DNA of 7,786 nt, taken from positions 1-7,786 of the forward strand of contig CAITUF010000132.1 of assembly GCA_903895475.1 (NCBI GenBank). The letters are read 5' to 3'. Under the pieces are notes generated by a model, which saw only the letters and a list, made by a program, of their open reading frames with translations, was not told where the DNA came from and ran no database searches. This document shows, one piece after another, positions 1-5,600 of the stretch. The DNA is from an uncultured Opitutia bacterium (GTDB lineage: Bacteria; Verrucomicrobiota; Verrucomicrobiia; Opitutales; UBA953). Numbering within the stretch: position 1 is the first letter of the stretch; every line of letters starts with the position of its first letter. A program made the translations under genes and the position numbers.

Positions 1-59
1 CGATGACTGAGTCGATGACTGAGTCGATGACTGAGTCGATGGCAGAGGACTGAATCGAT
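1..59. repeat. 12-bp tandem repeat at window edge
   Basis: Three perfect copies of CGATGACTGAGT fill 1-36, and a diverged copy, GACTGAATCGAT, follows at 48-59 after a 7-bp shift. The array is probably cut by the window edge, so its full copy number is unknown. Each unit holds a short dyad (GACT-G-AGTC) and a GANTC pentamer (9-13, 21-25, 33-37, and GAATC at 52-56). Because 12 is a multiple of 3, every reading frame is periodic. Plus frame 3 reads three MTES units, then MAED and a TGA stop at 51-53, so this could be the C-terminal tail of an upstream plus-strand gene. All three minus-strand frames are also open here, so openness alone proves nothing. An intergenic minisatellite is equally likely. 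Confidence 0.85.
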
Positions 60-77
60 GCCAAAATCGAAACCGCC

Positions 78-114
78 GCCACCTGCCACCCGAGGCTGCC
101 ACCTGCCACCCGAG
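78..114. repeat. Duplicated 17-mer, period 20
   Basis: GCCACCTGCCACCCGAG occurs perfectly at 78-94 and 98-114. Each copy contains the sub-repeat GCCACCTGCCACC, so there is a shorter internal period of 7 bases as well. No coding potential is apparent. It belongs to the low-complexity non-coding block downstream of the DUF1501 gene. Confidence 0.85.
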
Positions 115-169
115 ACGATTCAACCACTCAAAGGGAAACCGGAGTTTACCTGCGGGCATGATTCATTCT

Positions 170-301
170 CAGGTCCCAGGTCTCGGCCCTCAGGTATCAG
201 GTTCAGGTGTTCAGCCCCAGGTACAGGTTAAGGACCCGCACCCGTGCCCGTACCTGATAACCCGTACCCGATACCCGACTGCTGAGACCTGAGACCCGAA
301 G
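170..301. repeat. Head-to-head degenerate heptamer array (imperfect inverted repeat)
   Basis: From 170 to 229 the sequence parses almost wholly into 6-7-bp units of the form CAGGTNY: CAGGTCC, CAGGTCT, CGGCCCT, CAGGTAT, CAGGTT, CAGGTGT, TCAGCCC, CAGGTA, CAGGTT. From about 233 to 301 the units become CCYGANA/ACCCGTN (CCTGATA, ACCCGTA, CCCGATA, CCCGACT, GCTGAGA, CCTGAGA, CCCGAAG), which are essentially the reverse complement of the first type. Perfect complementary pairs include 168-175 with 286-293, 177-184 with 284-291, and 195-202 with 252-259, so the strand could fold into a long imperfect hairpin with several registers. It lies downstream of the DUF1501 stop and so probably in the 3' part of that transcript or beyond it. 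Its function is unknown. Confidence 0.8.
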
Positions 302-360
302 AAGTATCCCCCAGCAAACTATCCGGTCTCCCTATACTGCCCCCTTTGAGCACTGTATCT

Positions 361-396
361 CCCCATGTCCCCGTGTCACCGTGCCCCCATGTCCCC
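361..396. repeat. C-rich repeat with duplicated CCCCATGTCCCC
   Basis: The 12-mer CCCCATGTCCCC occurs at 361-372 and again at 385-396, a spacing of 24 bases. The sequence between them (CCGTGTCACCGTGC) is a degenerate version of the same 6-base CCCCAT/CCCCGT rhythm. Read on the minus strand this is a G-rich tract just after the DUF1501 stop codon. It is short-period repeat DNA with no supported coding role. Confidence 0.75.
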
Positions 397-419
397 TCGC
401 GTCACGCGAGTATCTCGCG
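396..419 (-). promoter_or_regulatory. Mutually exclusive hairpins around the DUF1501 stop codon
   Basis: The plus strand reads CTCGCG (396-401), TCA (402-404), CGCGAG (405-410), TAT (411-413), CTCGCG (414-419). The middle arm pairs perfectly with either flank. In the minus-strand mRNA one hairpin holds the TGA stop codon in its 3-nt loop. The alternative hairpin has an AUA loop and covers the last codons (R-E-I-L-A). Only one can form at a time. The distal side is G-rich, not a U-tract, so this is not a canonical intrinsic terminator. A role in termination, 3'-end stability or stop-codon readout is inference. The symmetry itself is exact. Confidence 0.5.
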
Positions 420-1871
420 GACGACATGCCCATGGACATCGGTCAGGCGGTAATCGCGGCCTTGGAATCGGTAGGTCAATCGCTCGTGATCAAAGCCCAG
501 TAAGTGCAGGATCGTTGCTTGGAGGTCGTGGACGTGGACCTTGTCCTTGACGCCCGCAAAGCCCATCTCATCGGTCTCGCCATAGGAGAACCCGCCCTTC
601 ACGCCGCCGCCGGCCAGCATGACGGAGAAGCAGTCGGGATAGTGGTCGCGTCCGAGGACGGCGCCACCGGCCGTGCGTCCTTCGCGGAAGGGTGTGCGCC
701 CGAATTCACCGCCCCAGACGATGAGGGTGTCATCGAGGAGGCCGCGTTCTTTGAGGTCCTTAATTAAAGCCGCGGCAGGCTTGTCCGTCTTCGCCATCTT
801 CTTGGTCAGGCCATCACGGATGTCTTCGGCGGGGTTCGTGCCGTGGAAGTCCCAGCCCCAGTCGAAGAGGTGGACGAAGCGGACGCCCTTCTCGACGAGA
901 CGCCGCGCGAGCAGGCAGTTGTTCGCGAAGCTCGCCTCGCCCGGTTTAGCGCCATAGGCCTCGAGGGTTGCGACAGATTCCTTAGAGATGTCCATCACCT
1001 CTGGCACGCTGGTCTGCATACGGAAGGCGAGTTCATACTGGGCGATGCGCGTGACCGTCTCGGCGTGCCCTAACTCGTCCTGCTGGCGCTGGTTGAGGTC
1101 CTTGAGTGCGTCGAGCGTCGCGCGGCGCAGGTCGCGCGTCATGCCAGGTGGGTCGTTGGCGAAGAGCACGGGGTCGCCCTTGCTTCGGCACTGCACGCCT
1201 TGGAAGACGGAGGGCAGGAAGCCGCTGCCCCAGCAGCCTTGCCCGCCGCTGGGCTGGGTGCCACTCGAGATTAGCGTCACGAAACCAGGGAGGTTCTGAT
1301 TCTCGGTCCCGAGGCCGTACGTGGCCCACGAGCCCAACGATGGGCGTCCCTGACGGATGTGGCCCGTGAAGAGGAGTAGTTCGGCGGGCGCGTGGTTGAA
1401 TTGGTCCGTGTGCATCGCTCGTAAGAGCGTCACATCATCAGCGACCGTATGGAAGTTGGGGACCGCATCGCTCATCCAGAGGCCGCCCTTGCCGTACTGT
1501 TTGAACGTACGCGGAGAACCCATGAGTTTCGGCACACCGCTCGTGAAGGCGAAGGTGCGTCCCTTTAAGAAAGAATCTGGGCAGGGCTTGCCGCTCTGTT
1601 CCACCAGTGCCGGCTTAGGGTCAAAGATGTCGAGGTTGGGCGGGCCGCCTGACATGTGCAGGTAGATGACTCGTTTGGCGCGTGCCTTGAGCGGCGGGCG
1701 TTTCGGGGCGAGCGGGTGATTGGTGTCGGCAGTCGCGGCGAAGGCATTGCCTTGCAACGCTTGAAGGGCAATGGCGCCTAAACTGAATTGCCCCGCGCTG
1801 CTGAGGAAGTGCCGGCGGGTTTGTAAGCGGAGCTGCTCCGCGCGGACAGGATGCAAAGAAGGAGGGTTCAT
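402..1871 (-). CDS. DUF1501 family protein, Tat-exported
   Basis: A 489-residue protein of the DUF1501 family, distantly related in fold to alkaline phosphatases and sulfatases. Its biochemical activity is not established. The N-terminus has a twin-arginine signal (T-R-R-H-F-L, residues 18-23), a hydrophobic stretch (26-39) and a likely cleavage site after A-F-A at 43-45, so it should be exported folded. Family landmarks are visible in order: YLHMSGGPPNLDIFDPKP (70-87), an HTDQFNHAPAE-type segment, WGWDFHG (338-344), WGGEFGRTP (386-394), GRDHYP (407-412) and VHVHD (445-449). The Asp, Glu and His residues in these blocks are candidate metal or catalytic ligands. Length is normal and no break is seen. 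The ATG lies 4 bp after the PSD1 stop with no clear Shine-Dalgarno, implying translational coupling. The stop codon lies in a hairpin loop. Confidence 0.93.
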   Translation of the reverse strand: MNPPSLHPVRAEQLRLQTRRHFLSSAGQFSLGAIALQALQGNAFAATADTNHPLAPKRPPLKARAKRVIYLHMSGGPPNLDIFDPKPALVEQSGKPCPDSFLKGRTFAFTSGVPKLMGSPRTFKQYGKGGLWMSDAVPNFHTVADDVTLLRAMHTDQFNHAPAELLLFTGHIRQGRPSLGSWATYGLGTENQNLPGFVTLISSGTQPSGGQGCWGSGFLPSVFQGVQCRSKGDPVLFANDPPGMTRDLRRATLDALKDLNQRQQDELGHAETVTRIAQYELAFRMQTSVPEVMDISKESVATLEAYGAKPGEASFANNCLLARRLVEKGVRFVHLFDWGWDFHGTNPAEDIRDGLTKKMAKTDKPAAALIKDLKERGLLDDTLIVWGGEFGRTPFREGRTAGGAVLGRDHYPDCFSVMLAGGGVKGGFSYGETDEMGFAGVKDKVHVHDLQATILHLLGFDHERLTYRFQGRDYRLTDVHGHVVREILA

Positions 1872-1875
1872 CGGA

Positions 1876-4329
1876 TTAGCGGCGCATCAGGAATTCATCG
1901 AGGTTCATCATCACGCCGGCGACCGCCGTCCAGGCGGCCAACTCGGCGAGGTCGGCACCCTTGTCGGCGGGGCCAAGCGGCTGCGTCGCCATCTTGGTGG
2001 CGAGGGCAGGGTCGGCGCGATAGGTGGCGAGGGAGCGCTGTAGCAGGGTCTCCAAGGCCTTGATCTCATGGGCGTCGGCGGCACGTGCTACGCAGAGTCG
2101 GAAGGCCAACTGGAGTCGTCCAAGGGTATCGGCTGGACCTTCCTTCAGTAAGCGACGCGCCAAGCCCTGGCTGGCTTCCACGAAGACTGGGTCGTTCAAG
2201 GTCACAAAGGCCTGCAGGGGCGTATTGGAGCGATCGCGGCGAAGCGTACAGGTCTCACGGTTCGGGGCGTCGAAAGTGGTGAAGCTCGGGTAGGGGCTAT
2301 TTCGGCGCGTATCGGTATACACACTCCGCCGATGGGCATCCTCGCCTGCACTGGTAGTCCAGTCGTTGCTGCCACCGAAGGCTGCACTCAGGCCAGAGGC
2401 CGGCCGGATCGGTCGCACCGGTGCACCGTACATCTTGGTGCTAAGTAGCCCAGCGACGGCCAGGGCTTGGTCGCGAAGTAGTTCACCCGACGGGCGGAAG
2501 CGCGGTCCGCGGGCCAGCAGGCGATTGTCGGGGTCGCGTTCGTTGATTGTGGGGTTGCTGGCGGAGGACTGGCGATAGGCACGACTCGTGAACATCAGGC
2601 GGAGCATGTGCTTGGTATCCCAGCCGCTGCGGACGTATTCACCGGCGAGCCAATCGAGGAGCTCAGGGTGCACGGGAAGGTCACCTTGGCTGCCGAATTC
2701 TTCGCTGCTACGGACGATACCGACGCCGAAGACCGTTTCCCAGAGCCGGTTTACTTGGACGCGAGCGGTGAGTGGATTCTTTGGGCTGACTAGCCATTCG
2801 GCGAAGCCGAGGCGATCGAGCGACGCTTTGGTGGGTGCCGTATGCCAGGCTACGGGGACGCCGGCCGTGACTTCGTCTCCGAGGGCCTGCCAATTGCCTC
2901 TCAATTGTACGAAGGTTTTGCGCTGCTTGGCCGTGGGCAGTTCCTGCATGACTGGCACAGTGGGCGGCTTAAACTCAGCGAGTTGCTTCCGGAGTTGGGC
3001 GGCTGACTCACGTTCAGTCTTCGATTCGGGGGCGACATTGCGGACGTAGTAGTCCTGCAACTGTTTGACCTGAGCCGCGGTACGTTTGTCCTTCGGCGCG
3101 GCGAATAGGGCGGCTACTTTCTTTTCAGGAATGGCAGTCTTGGTGTTCAACCAAGCGTCGAAGCCCGTCAGCCAGGCTGGTTTGGTTTGGGCTAAAACAG
3201 CGTCCGCCTGGGTCAGGCGTTGTTGTAGCGCATCGCGGGTAACCTTCTGTTCGCTTGGGATGACTTCCATGGTCGGGCGCTCGTCGGCCTTATCCGAGTC
3301 GGCGGACTGATTAAAGAGGGCGTAGGAGCGGAAGTATTCGGTGATCGTGATCGGGTCGTATTTATGGGTGTGGCATTGGGCACAGGCCATGGTTGTCCCC
3401 ATCCAGACGGCGTAGGTCGTATTGACGCGGTCGATGACAGCGGCGGTCCGGAACTCTTCATCGCTCGTGCCGCCTTCGTTCTGCGTCATGGTGTTACGGT
3501 GGAAGGCCGTGGCAATTAATTGGTCCTGCGTCGGGGTTGGCAGGAGGTCTCCCGCGAGTTGCTCGACGGAGAAACGGTCGAAGCGTTGGTTGGAGTTGAA
3601 GGCACGGATGACCCAGTCGCGATAGGGCCAGATGGAGCGTCCTGGGTCGCTGGGGTAGCCGGCACTGTCGGCGTAGCGCGCCATGTCGAGCCAGCCGCGG
3701 GCCCAGTGTTCACCAAAGGTCGGTTGTGCTAGGTAATAGTCGACGAGCTCGGTTGGGGTCGCTTGCGCGAAGCGGGTGAGCTCGGCCGGCGTCGGTGGTA
3801 GGCCGGTGAGGTCGAGCGCGGTGCGGCGAATTAAAAGGCTGCGGTCGGCTGGGGGTGAGAAGCTGAGTTTCTCTTTCTTCAGTCGTTCGAATAAGAACGC
3901 GTCAATGGGGTTGGCTTCACCGTTGGTCGGAACCTTCACCGCCACCACGGGCTCATAGGACCAATGCTTTCCCCAGCGGGCCCCTTGGCGTATCCAGGTC
4001 TTTAGTAACGCGAGTTGCTCGGGGCTGATGACCTTGTGCTGCTTGGGAGGTGGCATCACTTCTTCCGGGTCCTTGGATTCGATGCGCTGGATGAGAGAAC
4101 TGAGCTCGGGCTTGCCGGGGACGATGGCGATATCGCCCTTGCGGTCGGATTTGGCGGAAGCCTCATCGTCGAGACGTAGCTTCGCCTTTCGGGCCTTGTC
4201 GTCGGGGCCGTGGCACGCGATGCAGTTTTCGGAAAGGATCGGACGAATCTGGCGGCTGAAGCTGATGGGGTCTTCTGCCTTGGCCAAGGGGAGCACCAGA
4301 ATGGCGAGGATGGCAGGACGCAGGCGCAT
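1876..4329 (-). CDS. PSD1-type cytochrome-like protein (PSCyt1 + DUF1549 + DUF1553)
   Basis: An 817-residue exported protein of the PSD1 / planctomycete cytochrome C class. A Sec signal peptide covers residues 1-18 (cleavage after A-K-A). A PSCyt1 cytochrome domain follows, with heme motif CIACH at 36-40 and a plausible distal Met in EEVMPPP (Met92). A DUF1549 domain (about 140-350) contains ALDLTGLPPTP and a second CxxCH, CAQCH, at 316-320, followed by THKYDPI. A helical, charged linker (about 350-505) leads to the DUF1553 domain (from FAEWLVSPKNPLTARVQVNR, residue 509 on), including a HPELLDWLA motif and NTPLQAFVTLNDP near the C-terminus. Members occur beside DUF1501 genes, as here, and are thought to act in periplasmic redox or polysaccharide metabolism, but no reaction is proven. 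The ATG at 4327-4329 fits the signal peptide. No Shine-Dalgarno is visible. Whether the second CxxCH binds heme is unknown. Confidence 0.93.
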   Translation of the reverse strand: MRLRPAILAILVLPLAKAEDPISFSRQIRPILSENCIACHGPDDKARKAKLRLDDEASAKSDRKGDIAIVPGKPELSSLIQRIESKDPEEVMPPPKQHKVISPEQLALLKTWIRQGARWGKHWSYEPVVAVKVPTNGEANPIDAFLFERLKKEKLSFSPPADRSLLIRRTALDLTGLPPTPAELTRFAQATPTELVDYYLAQPTFGEHWARGWLDMARYADSAGYPSDPGRSIWPYRDWVIRAFNSNQRFDRFSVEQLAGDLLPTPTQDQLIATAFHRNTMTQNEGGTSDEEFRTAAVIDRVNTTYAVWMGTTMACAQCHTHKYDPITITEYFRSYALFNQSADSDKADERPTMEVIPSEQKVTRDALQQRLTQADAVLAQTKPAWLTGFDAWLNTKTAIPEKKVAALFAAPKDKRTAAQVKQLQDYYVRNVAPESKTERESAAQLRKQLAEFKPPTVPVMQELPTAKQRKTFVQLRGNWQALGDEVTAGVPVAWHTAPTKASLDRLGFAEWLVSPKNPLTARVQVNRLWETVFGVGIVRSSEEFGSQGDLPVHPELLDWLAGEYVRSGWDTKHMLRLMFTSRAYRQSSASNPTINERDPDNRLLARGPRFRPSGELLRDQALAVAGLLSTKMYGAPVRPIRPASGLSAAFGGSNDWTTSAGEDAHRRSVYTDTRRNSPYPSFTTFDAPNRETCTLRRDRSNTPLQAFVTLNDPVFVEASQGLARRLLKEGPADTLGRLQLAFRLCVARAADAHEIKALETLLQRSLATYRADPALATKMATQPLGPADKGADLAELAAWTAVAGVMMNLDEFLMRR

Positions 4330-4432
4330 AAGGGGTAGATGGGGTTTGCCTAGGTTTAGTTCCGCCCGGCTTACTGCAAATCCATTCCGTCCGGCTATCC
4401 GGCTTGTCTGGGTCAGCCCGGCGGACTAAGTA
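4330..4432. promoter_or_regulatory. Divergent promoter region with imperfect dyad
   Basis: These 103 bases separate the diverging PSD1 and polysaccharide deacetylase genes and must carry the start signals of both, unless the deacetylase is read from elsewhere. An imperfect inverted repeat is present: TCCGCCCGGCT at 4361-4371 and AGCCCGGCGGA at 4415-4425, with one mismatch in 11. Between the arms, TCCGGCT occurs twice in tandem (4390-4396 and 4398-4404). Such repeats could be an operator shared by both genes. I see no convincing -35/-10 pair. On the minus strand, TTGCAG with TAAACC 15 bases downstream is the best weak candidate. No Shine-Dalgarno precedes either start codon. Confidence 0.4.
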
Positions 4433-5203
4433 ATGGATTCCATGCGCCTCCCCACGCTTTGCCTATCGCTTTTATTCGCTTTTGCGGGGGTCCTACCCGC
4501 CGCGGAGACCCCAGCCGTCCCGAAGGCCCCCGATGGCCTGGTCGTACTGACCTTCGATGATTCGGTGGCCAGTCATGCGACCTATGTGGCGCCTCTGCTA
4601 AAGAAGTATGGTTTCGGGGCGACTTTCTATATCACCGAAGGCTTTGAGTTCTTGAAGGATAAGGAGCACTACCTGACTTGGGAGCAGATCAAGGCACTGC
4701 ATATGGCTGGGTTTGAGGTGGGTAATCATACCAAGGCGCATAAGGCCGTGAGTGGACAGAAGCCGGCGGACATCGCGGCTGACCTCGAGCACATCGAGAA
4801 GCGCTGCATCGAAAATGGTATTCCCGTGCCGACCACTTTCTCCTACCCGGGCTACGCGACTAGCCCGGCCGCGACCGAAGTCCTGCGTTCGCGCGGTTAT
4901 ATTCTGGCCCGGGCCGGTGGGGCGCGCGCCTTCGATCCCGCGAAGGACGATCCGCTGACCTTGCCGCAAGCCTTCGATAGTAAGCCTGATAGCTCCATGG
5001 AACAGTTCAAGGCCGCCATCGCCCAAGCGCGCGACGGCAAGATCGCGGTACTTACTTTCCACGGTGTTCCCGATATCAAGCATCCGTGGGTCAATACTGA
5101 CCCAGTGAAGTTCGCCGCCTACATGCAGGCGCTGAAGGACTCCGGTTGTAAGGTCGTCGCTCTGCGTGACCTCGCCCGTTACTTGCCGCCCGCGAAGAAA
5201 TAG
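4433..5203 (+). CDS. Secreted polysaccharide deacetylase (NodB/CE4-like)
   Basis: A 256-residue polysaccharide deacetylase of the NodB-homology type, predicted to remove N- or O-acetyl groups from a glycan outside the cytoplasm by metal-dependent hydrolysis. A signal peptide ends near L-P-A-A (residues 21-24). NodB motif 1 is LTFDDS (39-44; catalytic Asp42 and metal-binding Asp43), motif 2 is NHTKAH (98-103; His99 and His103 as metal ligands), motif 3 is FSYPGY (136-141), and motif 5 is VLTFHG (206-211; His210). The usual Arg of motif 3 (RxPY) is Ser137 here, a variation found in FAYPxG-type subfamilies. The ATG at 4433 follows an in-frame TAA at 4427-4429. The ATG at 4442 is an equally good start and gives a tidier signal peptide. 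It is transcribed alone, divergently from PSD1 and convergently with the FAD gene. The substrate (chitin-like, peptidoglycan or acetylated plant/algal glycan) cannot be told. Confidence 0.93.
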   Translation: MDSMRLPTLCLSLLFAFAGVLPAAETPAVPKAPDGLVVLTFDDSVASHATYVAPLLKKYGFGATFYITEGFEFLKDKEHYLTWEQIKALHMAGFEVGNHTKAHKAVSGQKPADIAADLEHIEKRCIENGIPVPTTFSYPGYATSPAATEVLRSRGYILARAGGARAFDPAKDDPLTLPQAFDSKPDSSMEQFKAAIAQARDGKIAVLTFHGVPDIKHPWVNTDPVKFAAYMQALKDSGCKVVALRDLARYLPPAKK

Positions 5204-5213
5204 CTTTCGTTTA
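5204..5213. other. 10-bp convergent gap, no clear terminator
   Basis: Only ten bases separate the deacetylase stop (TAG, 5201-5203) from the stop of the opposing FAD gene (TTA on the plus strand, 5214-5216). The nearest hairpin is CGCGGC (5218-5223) with GCCGCG (5233-5238), inside the end of the FAD gene. It has a 9-nt loop and no U-tract on either strand. The two transcripts therefore probably overlap at their 3' ends or end by a factor-dependent route. Confidence 0.45.
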
Positions 5214-5600
5214 TTAGCGCGGCGTGCCTTTGGCCGCGGCGGCTGGAATCAACTGGAGGGCGTCGAGGATGACGAACCCCTCGGTGCCCGTGTTGCTGAG
5301 CGTGAGCGTGTAGTCGACACCTTTACGGAGCCGCACCTGGCCGACGGTGCGAAACGCCTCACCAGCCGGCAGGGGAACGGTCTGGTCGACGGTTAGGCGC
5401 TGCTCCTGTCCATCGCCCACGAGTACGATTGGTAAGCGTTTAGTGCGCGTCTCGTGGGCGGAATAGGCCATGTGGAGCGCAAACTCACCATCAGCCGGGC
5501 CCTTGAAGCGGAAGGTCGCCCGGGACTTACCATCCGAACGTTGCTCGTCATGGACGTAGCCCGTGCCGATATAGGGTTTGAAATTGGTGGAGCGTATCCA
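5214..5600 (-). other. Golvesin-like C-terminal domain of the FAD oxidoreductase
   Basis: This is the part of the gene encoding residues 562-689. It begins at W562 and reads as an all-beta accessory domain: TNFKPYIGTGYVHD, a run of alternating hydrophobics (ATFRFKG, FALHMAYSAH), LPIVLVGDGQEQRLTVDQT, then YTLTLSNTGTEGFVILDALQLIP. The pattern matches the domain called golvesin C-terminal-like, also seen in xanthan-lyase-type proteins. It probably mediates glycan contact or folding, not catalysis. The assignment rests on motif resemblance only. Confidence 0.6.

Larger units (their letters stand above)
1..401. other. Non-coding repeat mosaic (no convincing complete gene)
   Basis: This stretch has no reading frame that I would call a complete gene. 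It is built almost entirely from several unrelated degenerate short tandem repeats, annotated separately, joined by short unique spacers (roughly 115-165 and 302-360). The spacers show no promoter, terminator or RNA gene that I can recognise. The only coding possibility is a very short C-terminal tail ending at 53 from a gene to the left. The block lies downstream of the minus-strand PSD1-DUF1501 operon, so it may act as its 3' untranslated region and termination zone. Confidence 0.7.

Noticed and set aside
1..114. CRISPR array
   Set aside because: Units are 12 to 20 bp with no unique spacers of 25-40 bp. This is tandem repeat DNA.
365..550. Short plus-strand frame starting in the C-rich repeat
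   Set aside because: It begins in repeat DNA, overlaps the well-supported DUF1501 gene antisense, and its Arg/Gly-rich product resembles no family.
1876..4329. Frameshift or pseudogene in the PSD1 gene
   Set aside because: The frame is uninterrupted and the signal peptide, PSCyt1, DUF1549 and DUF1553 landmarks appear in the right order to the C-terminus.
5218..5238. Intrinsic terminator between the deacetylase and FAD genes
   Set aside because: A 6-bp stem exists, but it has a 9-nt loop, lies within a coding region and lacks a U-tract on either strand.
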